Below, piece after piece: positions 25,429 to 38,132 of a stretch of 64,000 nt of DNA. A model generated the notes under the pieces. It was given only the letters and a program-made list of their open reading frames with translations. It was not told where the DNA came from and made no database searches. Positions within the stretch are counted from its first letter, which is position 1, and each line of letters begins with the position of its first letter. The stretch lies in assembly GCF_000004075.3 (NCBI RefSeq), contig NC_026655.2, positions 2,294,001 through 2,358,000 on the forward strand, given 5' to 3'. This DNA is from Cucumis sativus. Taxonomy: Eukaryota > Streptophyta > Magnoliopsida > Cucurbitales > Cucurbitaceae. A program made the position numbers and the translations under genes.

Positions 25429-28400
25429 AATCCTTATTTAAGATATAAATTACAATAGATTCATACCTTCTAAATTTTATGTTTAAACATAGACTATCTA
25501 TATATCATATTTTAAAATTCTCAAATTTCAATTATAGTTAAGAGAGAACATCTTCCTAACACATTGCTATCTAACTTGCATGCGACCAACCACAAAGTTT
25601 TGATGATGCTCTAAACAAAATGAGTGTATAAAAAAAAGAAACATTGATTCAAGTAGGCCTATGAGAAAGATGGTAAGTTAGTTAGCCAATTGTGATTGGA
25701 CGAGTTTGTTTAACTATTATTGGACACTATTTTATTCAAGTCTTTTCTCATCTTGTTGTGTTTATTGGCAAAGATCCAATCAACCCTACATGTTATATTT
25801 ATTCATTTAAGTATCTCTTTTCTATACTTTTTAGTTTCCCTCTTTTTTCTACTTGAGATAACTTTATTGTCTATAGAATAATTTATCTCTCAAATGTATG
25901 CTTCCAATAAATCAAAAATCACAAAATAAAAATACAAAATATTAGTTCTTTAATAACCTTTTCAATCATATCAAATCATTTTAAAATAAACTAGGTTTAC
26001 AATTAGATCATTTAAAAATTTTAAAATTGTACTCGAACACGATATCGATCATTATTATCATTACAAATTAAAGTAAAACTACACTTTCAACTTAAAGACA
26101 CCAAAAAAGATATGGATTAGTTAGAAAAGGGAGAAGTAGATTAATCCTTCACGCCAGAGTGCTATTTTTAGGGGTTTTTTTTTTTTTTTTTTGCCCTTTT
26201 TCTTTTAGATGGCCACTAAGGAAAAAAGAAAAGTAATAAAGTAGGTTAAGGTTGTTCTTTCTTTTTTCGATAATTGATAGATGTGAAAAATTGAATCTTT
26301 AACCTTCGTAGTCTAAAAATTTATGTTAATTTAACTACACATACTTTTAATCACATGAATAATCGAAAGAAAACAAATGTAATGTGTGTTGTATTTAGAA
26401 TAATTATTAATTCATTATTCATGTTGAAAGACAAATCTAAAGTTAAAGATGAATTTATAAATAAAGCAGTATATTATTAAATATATGATGTGGAATGTTT
26501 AATAAAACTAAAAAAAAGTGTTTTTCTTTAGCGTTGTGATTTCATTAGTTGTTTGTTATTAAGTATCATTTAATAAATTGTCAAATGTTGAATGGAAGGA
26601 ATATGTACTCGACATTTGGAGTACTATATATAAAGTTTTTTAACAAAAACAAAAAAGGTTAGAAAAACGCTCAAACTAACCAAATGGTTGTTCGATCGAT
26701 TTAGCCGTTTTTAAATGAAGAAAATGAATTATTTTCAATTGGTTTCAAATTTGTTTAGACTAAAACGAAAATTGGTTCGAATAATTATGTTTCGATTCAT
26801 GTTTATTTCTTACATAACTGATAAGATCAATTACATTTCAATACTCTTATGTCTTGACCAAACCAAATCACTTGCACTCTTTTGTATATATTAGTTGAAG
26901 TCCTTAATTGAACAACAATCATTAAAATGTAATAATGAAAAGAAAAAAAAAATGTTGTAAAAATGAGACCATAAAAACTAGAGAAAAAATATTAAAATAA
27001 ACATTAAATTAAGAAAGTATAAAATTCTCCAAAAATTACACTTTCTTCAATTTATTCGAAAATTTTACAACGCATGTGTCTTACAAAAATCCACCAAATG
27101 TCACCATTTGTAAATAATTTGACAAACATGAGTTGAATTATATGATCACTAATAGTTAGCATCTTCAATATATATAACAATATAGATGAAAAAAGAGTGA
27201 CATATGAGATATGACATCGTAATATTTATAATAAAAGTAACTTTCTTCCACTATAGTTATTGACTAATGACAAAGGGAGTATCCATCCAATTGATTTAAC
27301 CTATACTTTATTTTATATAAACATGTACGTCTCTCATATTGATTTAATATAATGTGAACATATATATATGTTGATTTAATATATAGTGTGAACATATATG
27401 TTTTGTTGCTTTAATGATTTAACATGGAATGAATCTTATCGTTTAATTGTTATTCTTTTATATTATATTAAAATCCACTTGCGAATGTTTACATCAATTT
27501 TTTTAAAAGTTAATTTAAATTACTCATACTATTTTAGTATTTTATAGTGTTAGGGAAAAAAAGCAAAATTAAAATCTTGATTTTTATTCAATTTTAAGAA
27601 AATGGGCAGTTCTAATAATTACTCCTTGTAAAAAAAGTTATTTTTATTTTTAAACTTTGACTAAGAAGTTAGCCTTAATTTTTTTTTTAAGAAAAAGAGA
27701 AAACAAAAATTATTAAATATTTTTTTGGGGTAATGCAAGCTATTGAATATTGATGAAAAAATTATATTATACTCCAAACAAAGGTTCGAATTCCCATTAT
27801 TTTTATTAATAAATAAAGAGTCAATTTATTGATGAGACCATAACAAAATAAATTAAAATATTTACCACTTATAACAAAATATTTTTGTTATTGTATAAAA
27901 TCTAAATTTTTACTATATATATATTATAAATATTTTGTCAAATTTATTATTTTTTACCCTTTTTTATTTATTTAATAATATTATGTTATTTTTATACTAT
28001 TTAACAGAAATTTCTTACGAAATTACATATCTAAATTTTATTGATTTTTTCCTAATTTAAACTCTTCTAAACACTCACTTAGAAAATTGTTTAAATTTAA
28101 AATTTTCTTTGCTTCCAATTAAATAAAAAAAACTTCAACTAAATAGTTAATTTTACTTTTTTAGAATTTAAATATAAGCTTTTAAAACTTTCTAATCAAA
28201 CCAAAATAAAATTGGCTATAAAATTATCTACATTGATGTGTGTATTTATATAGTTCAATTTTTTTAAAAAAATATTATATACACATAACAACAAAAGTAA
28301 ACGAGGAAAAAGATAAGATAAAATTATCTAAAGATGGATTATTATTAGTAACATTGGAGCCTATATTTCATAAAATAAATTAATAGTAAATATATTATTA

Positions 28401-30695
28401 GAGAATTTGGAATGTAAATTATTTTAATTTAAATTATAATAATACGTATTTAAAGGATAAATTATTTAATTTAAAAATATTATAAAATTTTAATGTGATA
28501 TGATTATTAGTATAATATGTTTGTAATCTAAAGAAATATTGTTGTGAAAGAGCCAAAACCCTATCCTTCTCCCCTCCAATCAAGGCCACATTTCCTTACC
28601 TTGAAATTTCCACCCTTTCACACATACTTTTGTTTGTTTCATTGCTATCCAAACAAATTTTGACAAATACTTTTCAATAATTCCTAATTTTTCTTCCATT
28701 CATTCTGTACTATAATATACTTCTGTTTCATTCCCTATGAATCCATTTTAACTCGACTTTCAAATAGTGTATATATGTAATAGTACATTAGTAGATCTTT
28801 ACGGTTTGAATCTAATTTCTATAAGTTCTTCACAAAGTTTGAATATGTATACTTTTTAGTATTTAAACTTTGAGTTTCATTTCAAATTAGCACGTATGTT
28901 TGAATTTTAGTATTTAAACGTTGTTATAGGGTCAAATAAATAAAATAAATAATTATATGAGATAAATATATTCAAATTAGTGTATTTTCTTTTTAGAATT
29001 TTTTTTATTAAGATTGTGGTGTGGGTGCATGAATCCAACTTCAATGAACATATTTATTAATTACCTAGAGGTTGTCGTCAATTTCATACACAAACGAGAT
29101 TACCAATAATAGTGTGTATCTAAGAGGGGATTACATTGAAACTTTGTTAATACAACTTTAATGCTCACTAATTGCCGTATCAAATATAATTATAATAGTT
29201 ATAAATCTTATAAAACCATTAATTAATTCGAAATTTTAAAGTTTGTATGTTGATTTTTTTTTTAATATTGTATACTATTTCAAGTTAGTTCAGTTAAATG
29301 TTTGGATAAAACTATTTCATTTCAAAAGTTTTAATTTTTCAATTTCACTCAAAATTTAATATGAGATTTGAATATGAATATAAAAAAAATAATTGAGATC
29401 AACTAATCACACCATGAATTTATATTTTTTTATTACCATGAATTTATATTTTTTTATTTTTGAAAATAGTTGAGTTCAAAATTGTGGTTTTTTCAAAGTA
29501 AATTTTTTTGACAAACTATTTCAACTCCGTAAAACCAAATAATTAAAAGATAAATTTTTTTTTGAAGTGTAAATATTTTGTTCAATGTTTTATTTTTTAC
29601 CATTTCTCTTAAAAATATTAGAATATGTCCAATTTTAATTACAAAGTCAATGCTAGATTTATAGGCATAAAAAATGTATACAAAGAAAATTGTTTTTCTT
29701 TCTTTTTGAACTTTCTTGTAAATGAGTTTAAAATTTAAACATTTACATGTTTGTTTAGGTCTTTCTATATATATATATATAATTTGATTTAAAAATTTAT
29801 TTTCTCAAAATTTGGTTCTAAGTGTTTTCTTTAAAATAGTTTATTTTTTAATCTTATTTTTAAAAATGCATTTTGAAAAGTTATCAAATACCTCAATTTT
29901 TTTAAAATATAATTTAAACACTTTAAATGCAATCTAAACACATCCTTAACATCTATTAATTAATTAACATAATTATTAAATATTAAAATTTAAACTTAAT
30001 TTTATGGATGATGAAAAATATATAGTTAAACTTATACGTCATGAGATATTTTTCTTTCTCCCATTGGAGTTGGCAATAGTATTTGTATGTTATTGGGATG
30101 TTACTTAATTATAATTATTAAAAAATTATTTAATAGTATTATTTGAGTATTTAGAATTTAAAATTGAAAAGTATAGGAAATAAATGGAAACAAAACTTAA
30201 ATGAAGAATAAAAGTAAAATGGTGGGTTTATTAAAAATAAACACAAAATAGAAAAATAAAAAAAAAATGTAAACATAAAATTTATGAGCAAATTACCAAA
30301 ACTACTAAAATCACTTAGGAATCAAACTTAACTTATTTGAACTACAAACATTTGATCTTTAATTTTAGACTTGTTGGTTGTCTTTTTGTTTTGTTTTTGT
30401 ATTTTTGGATGAAGGTTTTATGGATGGTATAATTGCAACCCATCTCATATTTTAAAGGTTTTCTTTATTTTCAATTTGACCATTTGATTTGATTTTTTTA
30501 TTTATTATTTGGAAACTAGCCGTAGTACAATAATTAATAAATACGATAAGAATAAGGTTTAGCAATTTACAAAACCGAAGGAACAAGAAGGCAATGAACA
30601 AAGTCCATACTCCCATCAAACATCTCTCTATAAAAACCCCAAAATCCCATCACTTCCTTCTTCATAAATTCCCTTTATATCTTCATTGTAACATC
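25429..30695. other. Long AT-rich spacer before protease copy 2
   Basis: No gene supported. The right part (from about 27290) is homologous to the spacer before copy 1. The segment 25429 to about 27280 has no counterpart in unit 1 and is either an insertion in this unit or a loss in the other. I could not identify terminal repeats or coding remains in it. Confidence 0.65.
30629..30635 (+). promoter_or_regulatory. TATA box of protease copy 2
   Basis: TATAAAA about 65 bases before the chosen ATG. An in-frame ATG at 30594 lies upstream of this box and so is unlikely to be in the mRNA. Confidence 0.8.
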
Positions 30696-32165
30696 ATGAA
30701 CACTTCACTTTCCTATGCTTTTCTCTTCCTAACATTCTTCACTTTCCTTCACTTCCCATCAATTCTCTCTCGCAAACTAACGACACAATCTCCTTATTCC
30801 ACTAATACCTTTGATGTCTCGGCCTCCATTAACCAAGCCTTAAATGCCCTTTCCATCAAACCCAAACCCTTTCAAACCACTCACTCTAATTACCATTCAA
30901 GTTCACCTCTATCTCTCTCACTCCACCCTAGATTGACCGTTCATAACCCTTCTTACGAGGACTATGGTAGTCTTGTTAGGGCCCGACTCGCTCGTGGTGC
31001 CGCCCGAGCTCAATCCCTTAATAGAAAGCTTGAGCTCTCTTTAAAAGGGGGTAAACAATTTGGTAGAAGAATTAATGGATCTGATTCTACAAATTCACTT
31101 ACTGCTCCCGTTACTTCAGGGGCGAGTCAAGGAGCTGGCGAATATTTTGCTCGGATTGGAGTCGGTCAACCTGTGCAATCGTATTTTTTTGTGCCTGATA
31201 CTGGAAGTGATGTTTCGTGGCTACAATGTCAACCATGTGATGGTGAGAATGGTTGTTATAAACAAATTGGCCCGATATTTGACCCGAAATCGTCGTCTTC
31301 TTATAGTCCGCTGTCTTGCGATTCGGAACAATGTCATTTGTTGGATGAAGCTGCTTGTGATGCCAATTCATGTATCTACGAAGTTGAATATGGTGATGGA
31401 TCATTCACAGTCGGTGAACTTGCCACCGAAACGTTCTCATTTCGACATTCTAATTCCATTCCTAATCTCCCGATTGGTTGTGGTCATGACAACGAAGGCC
31501 TCTTTGTTGGGGCTGCTGGTTTAATTGGCCTCGGTGGTGGGGCAATTTCCCTTTCTTCTCAATTAGAAGCGACGTCATTTTCATATTGTCTGGTCGACCT
31601 AGACTCAGAATCATCCTCCACTCTTGACTTCAACGCAGACCAACCAAGCGACTCACTCACCTCCCCACTTGTGAAAAATGATCGATTCCCCACGTTTCGG
31701 TACGTGAAAGTAATTGGGATGAGCGTCGGTGGGAAGCCTTTACCGATTTCCTCGTCAAGCTTTGAAATCGATGAATCAGGATCAGGGGGAATAATCGTGG
31801 ATTCTGGGACGACTATAACTGAAATACCAAGTGATGTGTATGACGTGTTAAGAGACGCGTTCGTGGGGCTAACAAAGAACCTCCCACCAGCACCAGGGGT
31901 ATCACCGTTTGATACTTGTTATGACTTATCAAGTCAATCGAATGTGGAGGTGCCAACCATAGCATTTATTTTACCAGGGGAAAACTCGCTACAACTACCA
32001 GCAAAAAATTGTTTGTTCCAAGTGGACTCAGCTGGAACTTTCTGCTTGGCGTTTCTTCCATCAACATTTCCACTTTCTATTATTGGGAACGTCCAACAAC
32101 AAGGAATACGTGTCAGCTATGACTTGGCCAACTCTCTCGTCGGATTCTCGACTGATAAATGTTAA
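30696..32165 (+). CDS. ASPG1-like (nepenthesin-type) aspartic protease, copy 2, intact
   Basis: Single exon, 489 residues, pepsin-like family A1. Residues 1-25 are a signal peptide (hydrophobic AFLFLTFFTFLHF core). A propeptide with basic helices (VRARLARGAARAQSLNRK) follows. The catalytic domain has DTGSD at 168-172 and DSGT at 369-372, the flap YGDGSF, the GCGHDNEGLF signature, and a Cys-rich insertion after the first Asp typical of plant nepenthesin-like enzymes. It closely resembles Arabidopsis ASPG1 (aspartic protease in guard cell 1), a secretory-pathway enzyme linked to ABA and drought response. Proline precedes DTGSD where copy 1 has Leu. The start is chosen by the TATA position and by alignment with copies 1 and 3. 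The promoter-proximal 100 bases are nearly the same as in copy 1. Confidence 0.95.
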   Translation: MNTSLSYAFLFLTFFTFLHFPSILSRKLTTQSPYSTNTFDVSASINQALNALSIKPKPFQTTHSNYHSSSPLSLSLHPRLTVHNPSYEDYGSLVRARLARGAARAQSLNRKLELSLKGGKQFGRRINGSDSTNSLTAPVTSGASQGAGEYFARIGVGQPVQSYFFVPDTGSDVSWLQCQPCDGENGCYKQIGPIFDPKSSSSYSPLSCDSEQCHLLDEAACDANSCIYEVEYGDGSFTVGELATETFSFRHSNSIPNLPIGCGHDNEGLFVGAAGLIGLGGGAISLSSQLEATSFSYCLVDLDSESSSTLDFNADQPSDSLTSPLVKNDRFPTFRYVKVIGMSVGGKPLPISSSSFEIDESGSGGIIVDSGTTITEIPSDVYDVLRDAFVGLTKNLPPAPGVSPFDTCYDLSSQSNVEVPTIAFILPGENSLQLPAKNCLFQVDSAGTFCLAFLPSTFPLSIIGNVQQQGIRVSYDLANSLVGFSTDKC

Positions 32166-34394
32166 AACTCAACCGACATGTGAGTGGGATTATAGTTGTT
32201 TAATTTGGGTTCATTACATTATTCTAAGCAAATAAAATACTATAACTTATCATAGTACATTGTATAAAAAAAGTTTATTATATTTAATAGTGTGTTGAAT
32301 TAATTAATCAAATAATGTGAATGTATTTCTTTCATATGATTGATATTGTTTGTCGACTAATTACTCAACCAATTACGAAAACAATGGTACAAATGTTTTC
32401 TATTCATAAAATTTAAAATAGAGAGGTGACGAACCAAAAGTCTCAATCTAGTAATTGAAACACTAAAACACAAAACAAACCCACATAATCGTTTTCTTCT
32501 AAATTTTAAGCTAAAAAACAAATAGACTAACTATACTCTTAACGACCTCAATGTAAATTAAACCATCGTTTTTATCAAATAACAACTTTAAAATTATGTT
32601 AAATTTGCAATTGCAAAGACTGCTTTGTTTTCTTCTCAAGAAAGGTGACAAAAATTAACAATGCTCTAATATATATATATATATTATCAATGAAATAAAC
32701 TCAAATTTTAATGTTAAGAAAAGCTTGATGACCTACAAAATGTGCTTCAAATTAATTCACATCTCTAGTCGAATATTGGATGTTGACCACTCCGACTCAA
32801 TTATTGTTCTCATCCCATGGTTTACTTAATTATAATCTCTTTTATATTGTTAATTATTGATATAATCCTCCATGGGTTGCTGTTTGCCAAAATAGTAACA
32901 ATAAATGTCTATTTTATGACAATAATGAACTCTAAATAGATTGTGACATGAATTATTGCACATTATTATAATCCAAAACATCATTATAATTTACTTAAAA
33001 TAATTTGCACATGAGGGGTAGATTATTTTACTTTCAATTATAAATAGTATATGTTTGACACGTAAACTATTTTAATTTTAGAAAAAAATAGTAAACAATA
33101 CTATAGCAAAGAATAAAAAATAATGAATATAAAATCGTAAAAATGTTGCAAATAGTAAATATTGTAGTAAATAGAGGATTTTGTGTCCTCAAATTTTCTT
33201 TTTTCTTAAGTTATGGAAAATAGTAATGATAACGTTAGTACTATTATGAACAATAACATTTTTCTTTAAAAAAACATATTATATGATAAAATAGCAAAGA
33301 TGATTTTACAATTTTTATTAAACTTTTAATTCAATGGTCACAATCAAATGTAATAAGAAGTCAAATAATAATAGTTTTGAGTGAATGCAAAGTGTATATG
33401 TTTGTATTATCAATTAAGAATGAATTATTAGGCCGGAATGGAGGGGGTGAAAATTAATTAAATATATATATATATGGTCTATGAATAAATATAAAATAGT
33501 TGATAATTTAATTATATGAAATACCAATTGAATTTTCAAAGTAAATGAGTGTTTGATTGGAAGAAATATTATCAATTATGGGTGCAAAATTATATTATTA
33601 GCAACATGGCAAAGGACCCACAAAGAAAAAGGTTAAAGCATTATTTTCTCCCCAAAATTGTTGGATTATTTCGATTGATATTAAAATAAAATAGTTTATG
33701 TGTTTTCTTTTAATATAGATTTTATAACTAAACAAATTATTACCTTTTTTAAAAAATTATGATTTTAGTTTATGATACTATTACATAAATATGAAAATGA
33801 ATATAAGTTTGTTGGGGTGATTTAATAACTTTTAACTAATTAAATAATCATCTGTTTACATTTTAAATTTTCAATTTAATTTAGGGATAAAAAATTGATT
33901 TTTTTATATAAATATATTAAAATGGATCAAAATAAATATAAAGATAACAAAACGTTAATAGTCTATCGATGATATCACTAATTGCAACTATCATCATTTA
34001 TTAACAATACTAATAGATATCTATTATTGATAAAGAATACAATCTTATTATATTAATAAATATTTTTAACCGTTCCATTCAAAATAATTACTCTAAGAAT
34101 ATATTTATTTAGTATTTGGACACAAACCCTACAAACAAGTAGTAAACAAAAACTTAACTTAACTGACACTTAGTTACATTTGAAGATTAAAATATTTCAA
34201 TTCGAACAAGATAATAGGCAGTAAAAAAGAATAATTATGATAAAGAATAAAGTTTGGAAGATGGGCATGAACATCAAAAGTCAAATCAATCTTTAGAAAA
34301 TCAATAATGTTTTCACATATCATTTTCTATAAAAACCAACCAATGTCTTCACTTCCATCTTCATCCAATAATTCATTATCTTTTCATTCCCAAC
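32166..34394. other. Spacer between protease copies 2 and 3
   Basis: The first ~280 bases match the 3' flank of copy 1. The rest is AT-rich with short AT dinucleotide runs and no gene that I can see. Confidence 0.65.
34328..34334 (+). promoter_or_regulatory. TATA box of protease copy 3
   Basis: TATAAAA about 65 bases before the ATG, at the same spacing as in copies 1 and 2. Confidence 0.8.
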
Positions 34395-35858
34395 ATGAAC
34401 ACTTCACTTTCCTCTGTTTTTCTCTTCCTAACAATCTTCACTTCCCTTCAATTCCCTTCAATTCTCTCTCGCAAGTTAACACCATCTTCCTATTCCACTT
34501 CCATCTTCGATGTCTCTGCCTCCACAAACCAAGCCCTAGATGCCCTCTCCATTAAACCCAAACCTCTTCAAAATCATTCTCACCTTCCAAATTCCCCTTT
34601 CTCTCTGCCATTGTACCCTAGATTGGCCCTTCATAACCCTTCTTACAAGGACTACAATACCCTTGTTAGGGCCCGACTCACTCGTGATGCCGCTCGAGTT
34701 CAATTCCTTAACCGAAATCTTGAGCGCTCTTTAAATGGGGGTACTCATTTTGGTGAAAGTATTAATGAATCTCTAATTGGAGATTCAATTACTGCTCCGG
34801 TTGTTTCGGGGCAAAGTAAAGGGAGTGGTGCTGAGTATTTAGCTCAGATTGGGGTTGGTCAGCCTGTGAAGTTGTTTTATTTGGTGCCTGATACTGGTAG
34901 CGATGTCACGTGGCTTCAATGTCAACCTTGTGCTAGTGAGAATACTTGTTATAAACAATTTGACCCTATTTTCGATCCGAAATCATCGTCTTCATACAGT
35001 CCTCTGTCTTGCAATTCTCAACAATGTAAGTTGCTAGATAAAGCCAATTGCAATTCCGACACATGCATATACCAAGTCCACTACGGTGATGGATCATTCA
35101 CAACTGGTGAACTCGCTACCGAAACACTATCGTTTGGAAATTCAAATTCTATTCCTAATCTCCCAATTGGTTGTGGGCATGACAATGAAGGCTTGTTTGC
35201 TGGTGGAGCTGGTTTAATAGGCCTCGGTGGTGGGGCCATTTCCCTTTCTTCCCAATTAAAAGCGTCATCATTTTCATATTGCCTCGTCAACTTAGATTCA
35301 GACTCATCCTCCACTCTTGAGTTTAACTCAAACATGCCCAGTGACTCGTTGACCTCTCCGCTCGTGAAAAACGATCGATTTCACTCGTATAGGTACGTCA
35401 AAGTCGTTGGAATAAGTGTTGGGGGAAAAACTCTACCAATTTCACCGACAAGATTTGAAATTGATGAATCGGGATTGGGAGGAATAATCGTTGATTCTGG
35501 TACAATTATATCTCGACTACCGAGTGATGTCTATGAATCATTAAGAGAGGCATTTGTGAAGCTGACGAGTAGCCTATCACCGGCACCAGGGATATCAGTG
35601 TTCGATACATGTTATAACTTTTCAGGTCAATCGAATGTGGAGGTCCCAACAATAGCATTTGTGTTGTCGGAAGGAACCTCGCTACGACTACCTGCAAGAA
35701 ATTACTTAATTATGTTGGACACAGCAGGAACTTATTGTTTGGCGTTTATTAAAACGAAATCTTCACTTTCTATAATTGGTAGCTTCCAACAACAAGGAAT
35801 ACGTGTTAGTTATGACTTGACAAACTCCCTCGTTGGATTCTCAACTAATAAATGTTAG
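34395..35858 (+). CDS. ASPG1-like aspartic protease, copy 3, intact
   Basis: Single exon, 487 residues. It has the same architecture as its two neighbours: signal peptide (SSVFLFLTIFTSL), basic propeptide, DTGSD at 166-170, YGDGSF flap, GCGHDNEGLF, and DSGT at 367-370 followed by II rather than TI. It is clearly more diverged from copies 1 and 2 than they are from each other, so it comes from an older duplication. Its flanks do not align with the duplication unit by eye. Active-site residues are intact, so a working secreted or endomembrane protease is expected. The substrate is unknown. Confidence 0.95.
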   Translation: MNTSLSSVFLFLTIFTSLQFPSILSRKLTPSSYSTSIFDVSASTNQALDALSIKPKPLQNHSHLPNSPFSLPLYPRLALHNPSYKDYNTLVRARLTRDAARVQFLNRNLERSLNGGTHFGESINESLIGDSITAPVVSGQSKGSGAEYLAQIGVGQPVKLFYLVPDTGSDVTWLQCQPCASENTCYKQFDPIFDPKSSSSYSPLSCNSQQCKLLDKANCNSDTCIYQVHYGDGSFTTGELATETLSFGNSNSIPNLPIGCGHDNEGLFAGGAGLIGLGGGAISLSSQLKASSFSYCLVNLDSDSSSTLEFNSNMPSDSLTSPLVKNDRFHSYRYVKVVGISVGGKTLPISPTRFEIDESGLGGIIVDSGTIISRLPSDVYESLREAFVKLTSSLSPAPGISVFDTCYNFSGQSNVEVPTIAFVLSEGTSLRLPARNYLIMLDTAGTYCLAFIKTKSSLSIIGSFQQQGIRVSYDLTNSLVGFSTNKC

Positions 35859-37115
35859 TACCATAAACTTATAATAACTCATGTAACACCACGTGGGATT
35901 AGAATTTGGCTTTAATCACATTGTTCTAAGTCAATAAAATATTGTTGTTTATCATACACATGGGCTTTGCCTATGAAAGTCTTAATTTAGTAGTGTGTTG
36001 AACTAAGCAAAAATAAAACAAAAACAAAAAAAGTTTCTTTCTTCGTATTGTTATCGTTCCTAAGAAACAAATTATAGAGAAGTTTTATATTCCTAAGAAA
36101 TGTGAATGTAGAAAGTTTTTGTTAATGGATTTGTAATTCTCTCTTAATAACAACAAGATTGCAAAGTTCACATCCTTTGGTATTTTCCATACTTTGTTTT
36201 GGTTTATTATTTTCACAATATATGTGGGAACAAATAAACATCTAATCTCTTTTACATTGAATGGGTCAGGGCTTTGTTGTTTGGACGACTTTGAAAAAGA
36301 CGAGTTAGGACTCAAGTCAACAAGCATACCCCACAAACTCTGCTCATTGATTCTTATAATTTCTCTTTTGTTTGATTCACTCATTCCTTTAGCTGTTTTC
36401 CATTTCAAAACTTCAAAATTATGGAATGACGTAATTGATACCTTTACGTAGGGTGTGGAGTTTACTATTCGAATTAAATTGCTTCTTCTTCTGTATAAAA
36501 TTTAACTACAAAACAAAAACTGTTGAATGAAACGTTGGGGGCTTAGGGCCTCCCCATGTGGCCGCCGGCAGCGTGATTATGGGAAACTTCTGGGTGATTT
36601 TCGTTTATTATTTTCCTTCTTCATCGTTTTCTCCATTTATGGATTCACAACACCCAAATTTTTATATATAATTATTTTTATCTTTTATGCTTCTTTTCTT
36701 CTTCTTTTTCTTTTTAAAAAAAACCAAAAAAATTATATATAATATTTTAAATTACTATGAATTTCTTTTTAAGTGAAGTTTTGGGTTCTTTTTATTTACA
36801 AATGTATTGTTTCTATTGAGTTTTAAGTTTGGTTTTGATCCAATTCATACACACTAATTAATTTAATAGAAATAGAAATAAATGTAAAAGTGAAAAAACA
36901 ATGAATTTAAGTATCAAATAAAAACTAAACTAAAAAACTTAGGAGTAAAAATTTAATTATAAAATCTAAATTATAAACTGAAAAGAACCAAAGAGGCATT
37001 TTCTAAGAAACAATTCAGTGACTCTTTTTTTAATTATCTTTTTCGCTCTTTTTAGAATATGCAATTAATACGTTTACTAAAGTAATAGAAAAAGGTAAGA
37101 AAAAAGAAATATATT
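35859..37115. other. Intergenic, no supported gene
   Basis: Protease copy 3 3' UTR (AATAAA near 35936), then AT-rich DNA. Overlapping frames on opposite strands at 36085-36451 have no recognisable domain. A short GC-rich patch at 36533-36600 is unlike its surroundings but encodes nothing I recognise. Confidence 0.5.
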
Positions 37116-37187
37116 CGCCGTTGCCGGGGATCGAACCCGGGTCACCCGCGTGACAGGCGGGAATACTTACCACTATACTACAACGAC
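37116..37187 (-). tRNA. tRNA-Asp (anticodon GUC)
   Basis: A 72-base cloverleaf on the minus strand. The 7-bp acceptor pairs GTCGTTG with CAACGGC (one G-T pair), with discriminator G. The D arm includes AGTATAGTGGTAAGTA, the anticodon loop is CTGTCAC with GTC, and the T arm has GGTTCGATCC. The internal A and B boxes are intact. A run of T on the minus strand a few bases downstream (37101-37106) is a good Pol III terminator. The nuclear type is complete with no intron and stands alone here. Confidence 0.97.
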
Positions 37188-38132
37188 TTCTTGTTTAATC
37201 AACAAATATAATCCAATAAATCTAATATTTTACTAAGCTAATTTTGTTGTTATATATAATTCTTTTATGAAAGTAATGAGCCCCCCATTCTTATAAAGAG
37301 ATAGTATTTGTTAATTACAATTAAATTATTATGCAACTTTTTTGTTTTTTATATGTTGTTTTTTCAGCATAACAACAGTGTGAATCACTGTTGAGCTAAA
37401 ATCACTTTGGCAATTTATTATATTGTTAAAAGATACATTATACGAGATATATATTAAAATGAAATCTTTCTTTTTTTCAAATTTTTTTAAAATTTATATT
37501 ATATTTTGATAGAATTCAAAATTGGATTAGAATCAGAAAGATATCATTTTAATTTATTCTTATATTAATGTTCCAGAAATATGAAAAAATTAAAAATAGA
37601 CATAAAAAAACCTAATCCTATTCATAGTATGACACTTTTTTTTCGTTATTCCTACTTCGATTAACCATCATGATAAGGAGATACAAAAACCAATATTCGA
37701 GATACTAGTTGAGTTATAAAGTCAAGAGTTATTATGTAGAAGTTAGGAAGTCTATGTTCGAAGTAAAGATTTGCAAGATGAAGTTCTTCGATAAATTTAC
37801 AAGTTGTCAAGTTCTTGACCGTATTGCTCTTAATTTTCAAGCTTGTATTTTCTAGAACTTTCTTTGTTTCAGTCCTTTAGCAGCATAAGACTACGATGAA
37901 GACAATAGCTGACCCCAAAAGTATATAGGTAGAAAAATGGTAAGATTTCATTAATGGCATCATCATCATGACTATTTGTATTGATATTTTACATTTACAT
38001 CTATTTTCCCAATGGCTCCAAGTGCCTCCAAGTGCATATTAAACTTTCTACTCTCTATAACATATAATGAGATTAGTATGTAGCTAAGCTAACTCATCAG
38101 CAGCATTCATCCTCTCAAACATCTTTGGCTGA
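37188..38132. other. Intergenic
   Basis: tRNA 5' flank on the left and ALMT 3' UTR on the right. No coding sequence seen. Confidence 0.6.

Noticed and set aside
30594-30695. Upstream in-frame ATG that would lengthen protease copy 2 by 34 residues
   Set aside because: It lies before the TATA box, has no signal-peptide character, and copies 1 and 3 start at the equivalent of 30696.
31060-31524. 154-codon frame inside protease copy 2
   Set aside because: Out-of-frame shadow of the protease with no domain of its own.
36085-36451. Opposing 85- and 107-codon frames behind protease copy 3
   Set aside because: They overlap one another on opposite strands, have no signal peptide or motif of known secreted peptides, and lie in AT-rich DNA. 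Not excluded as a small gene, but not supportable.
36527-36742. 71-codon plus-strand frame starting in a GC-rich patch
   Set aside because: The composition turns to low-complexity Phe/Leu in the second half and nothing is recognisable.
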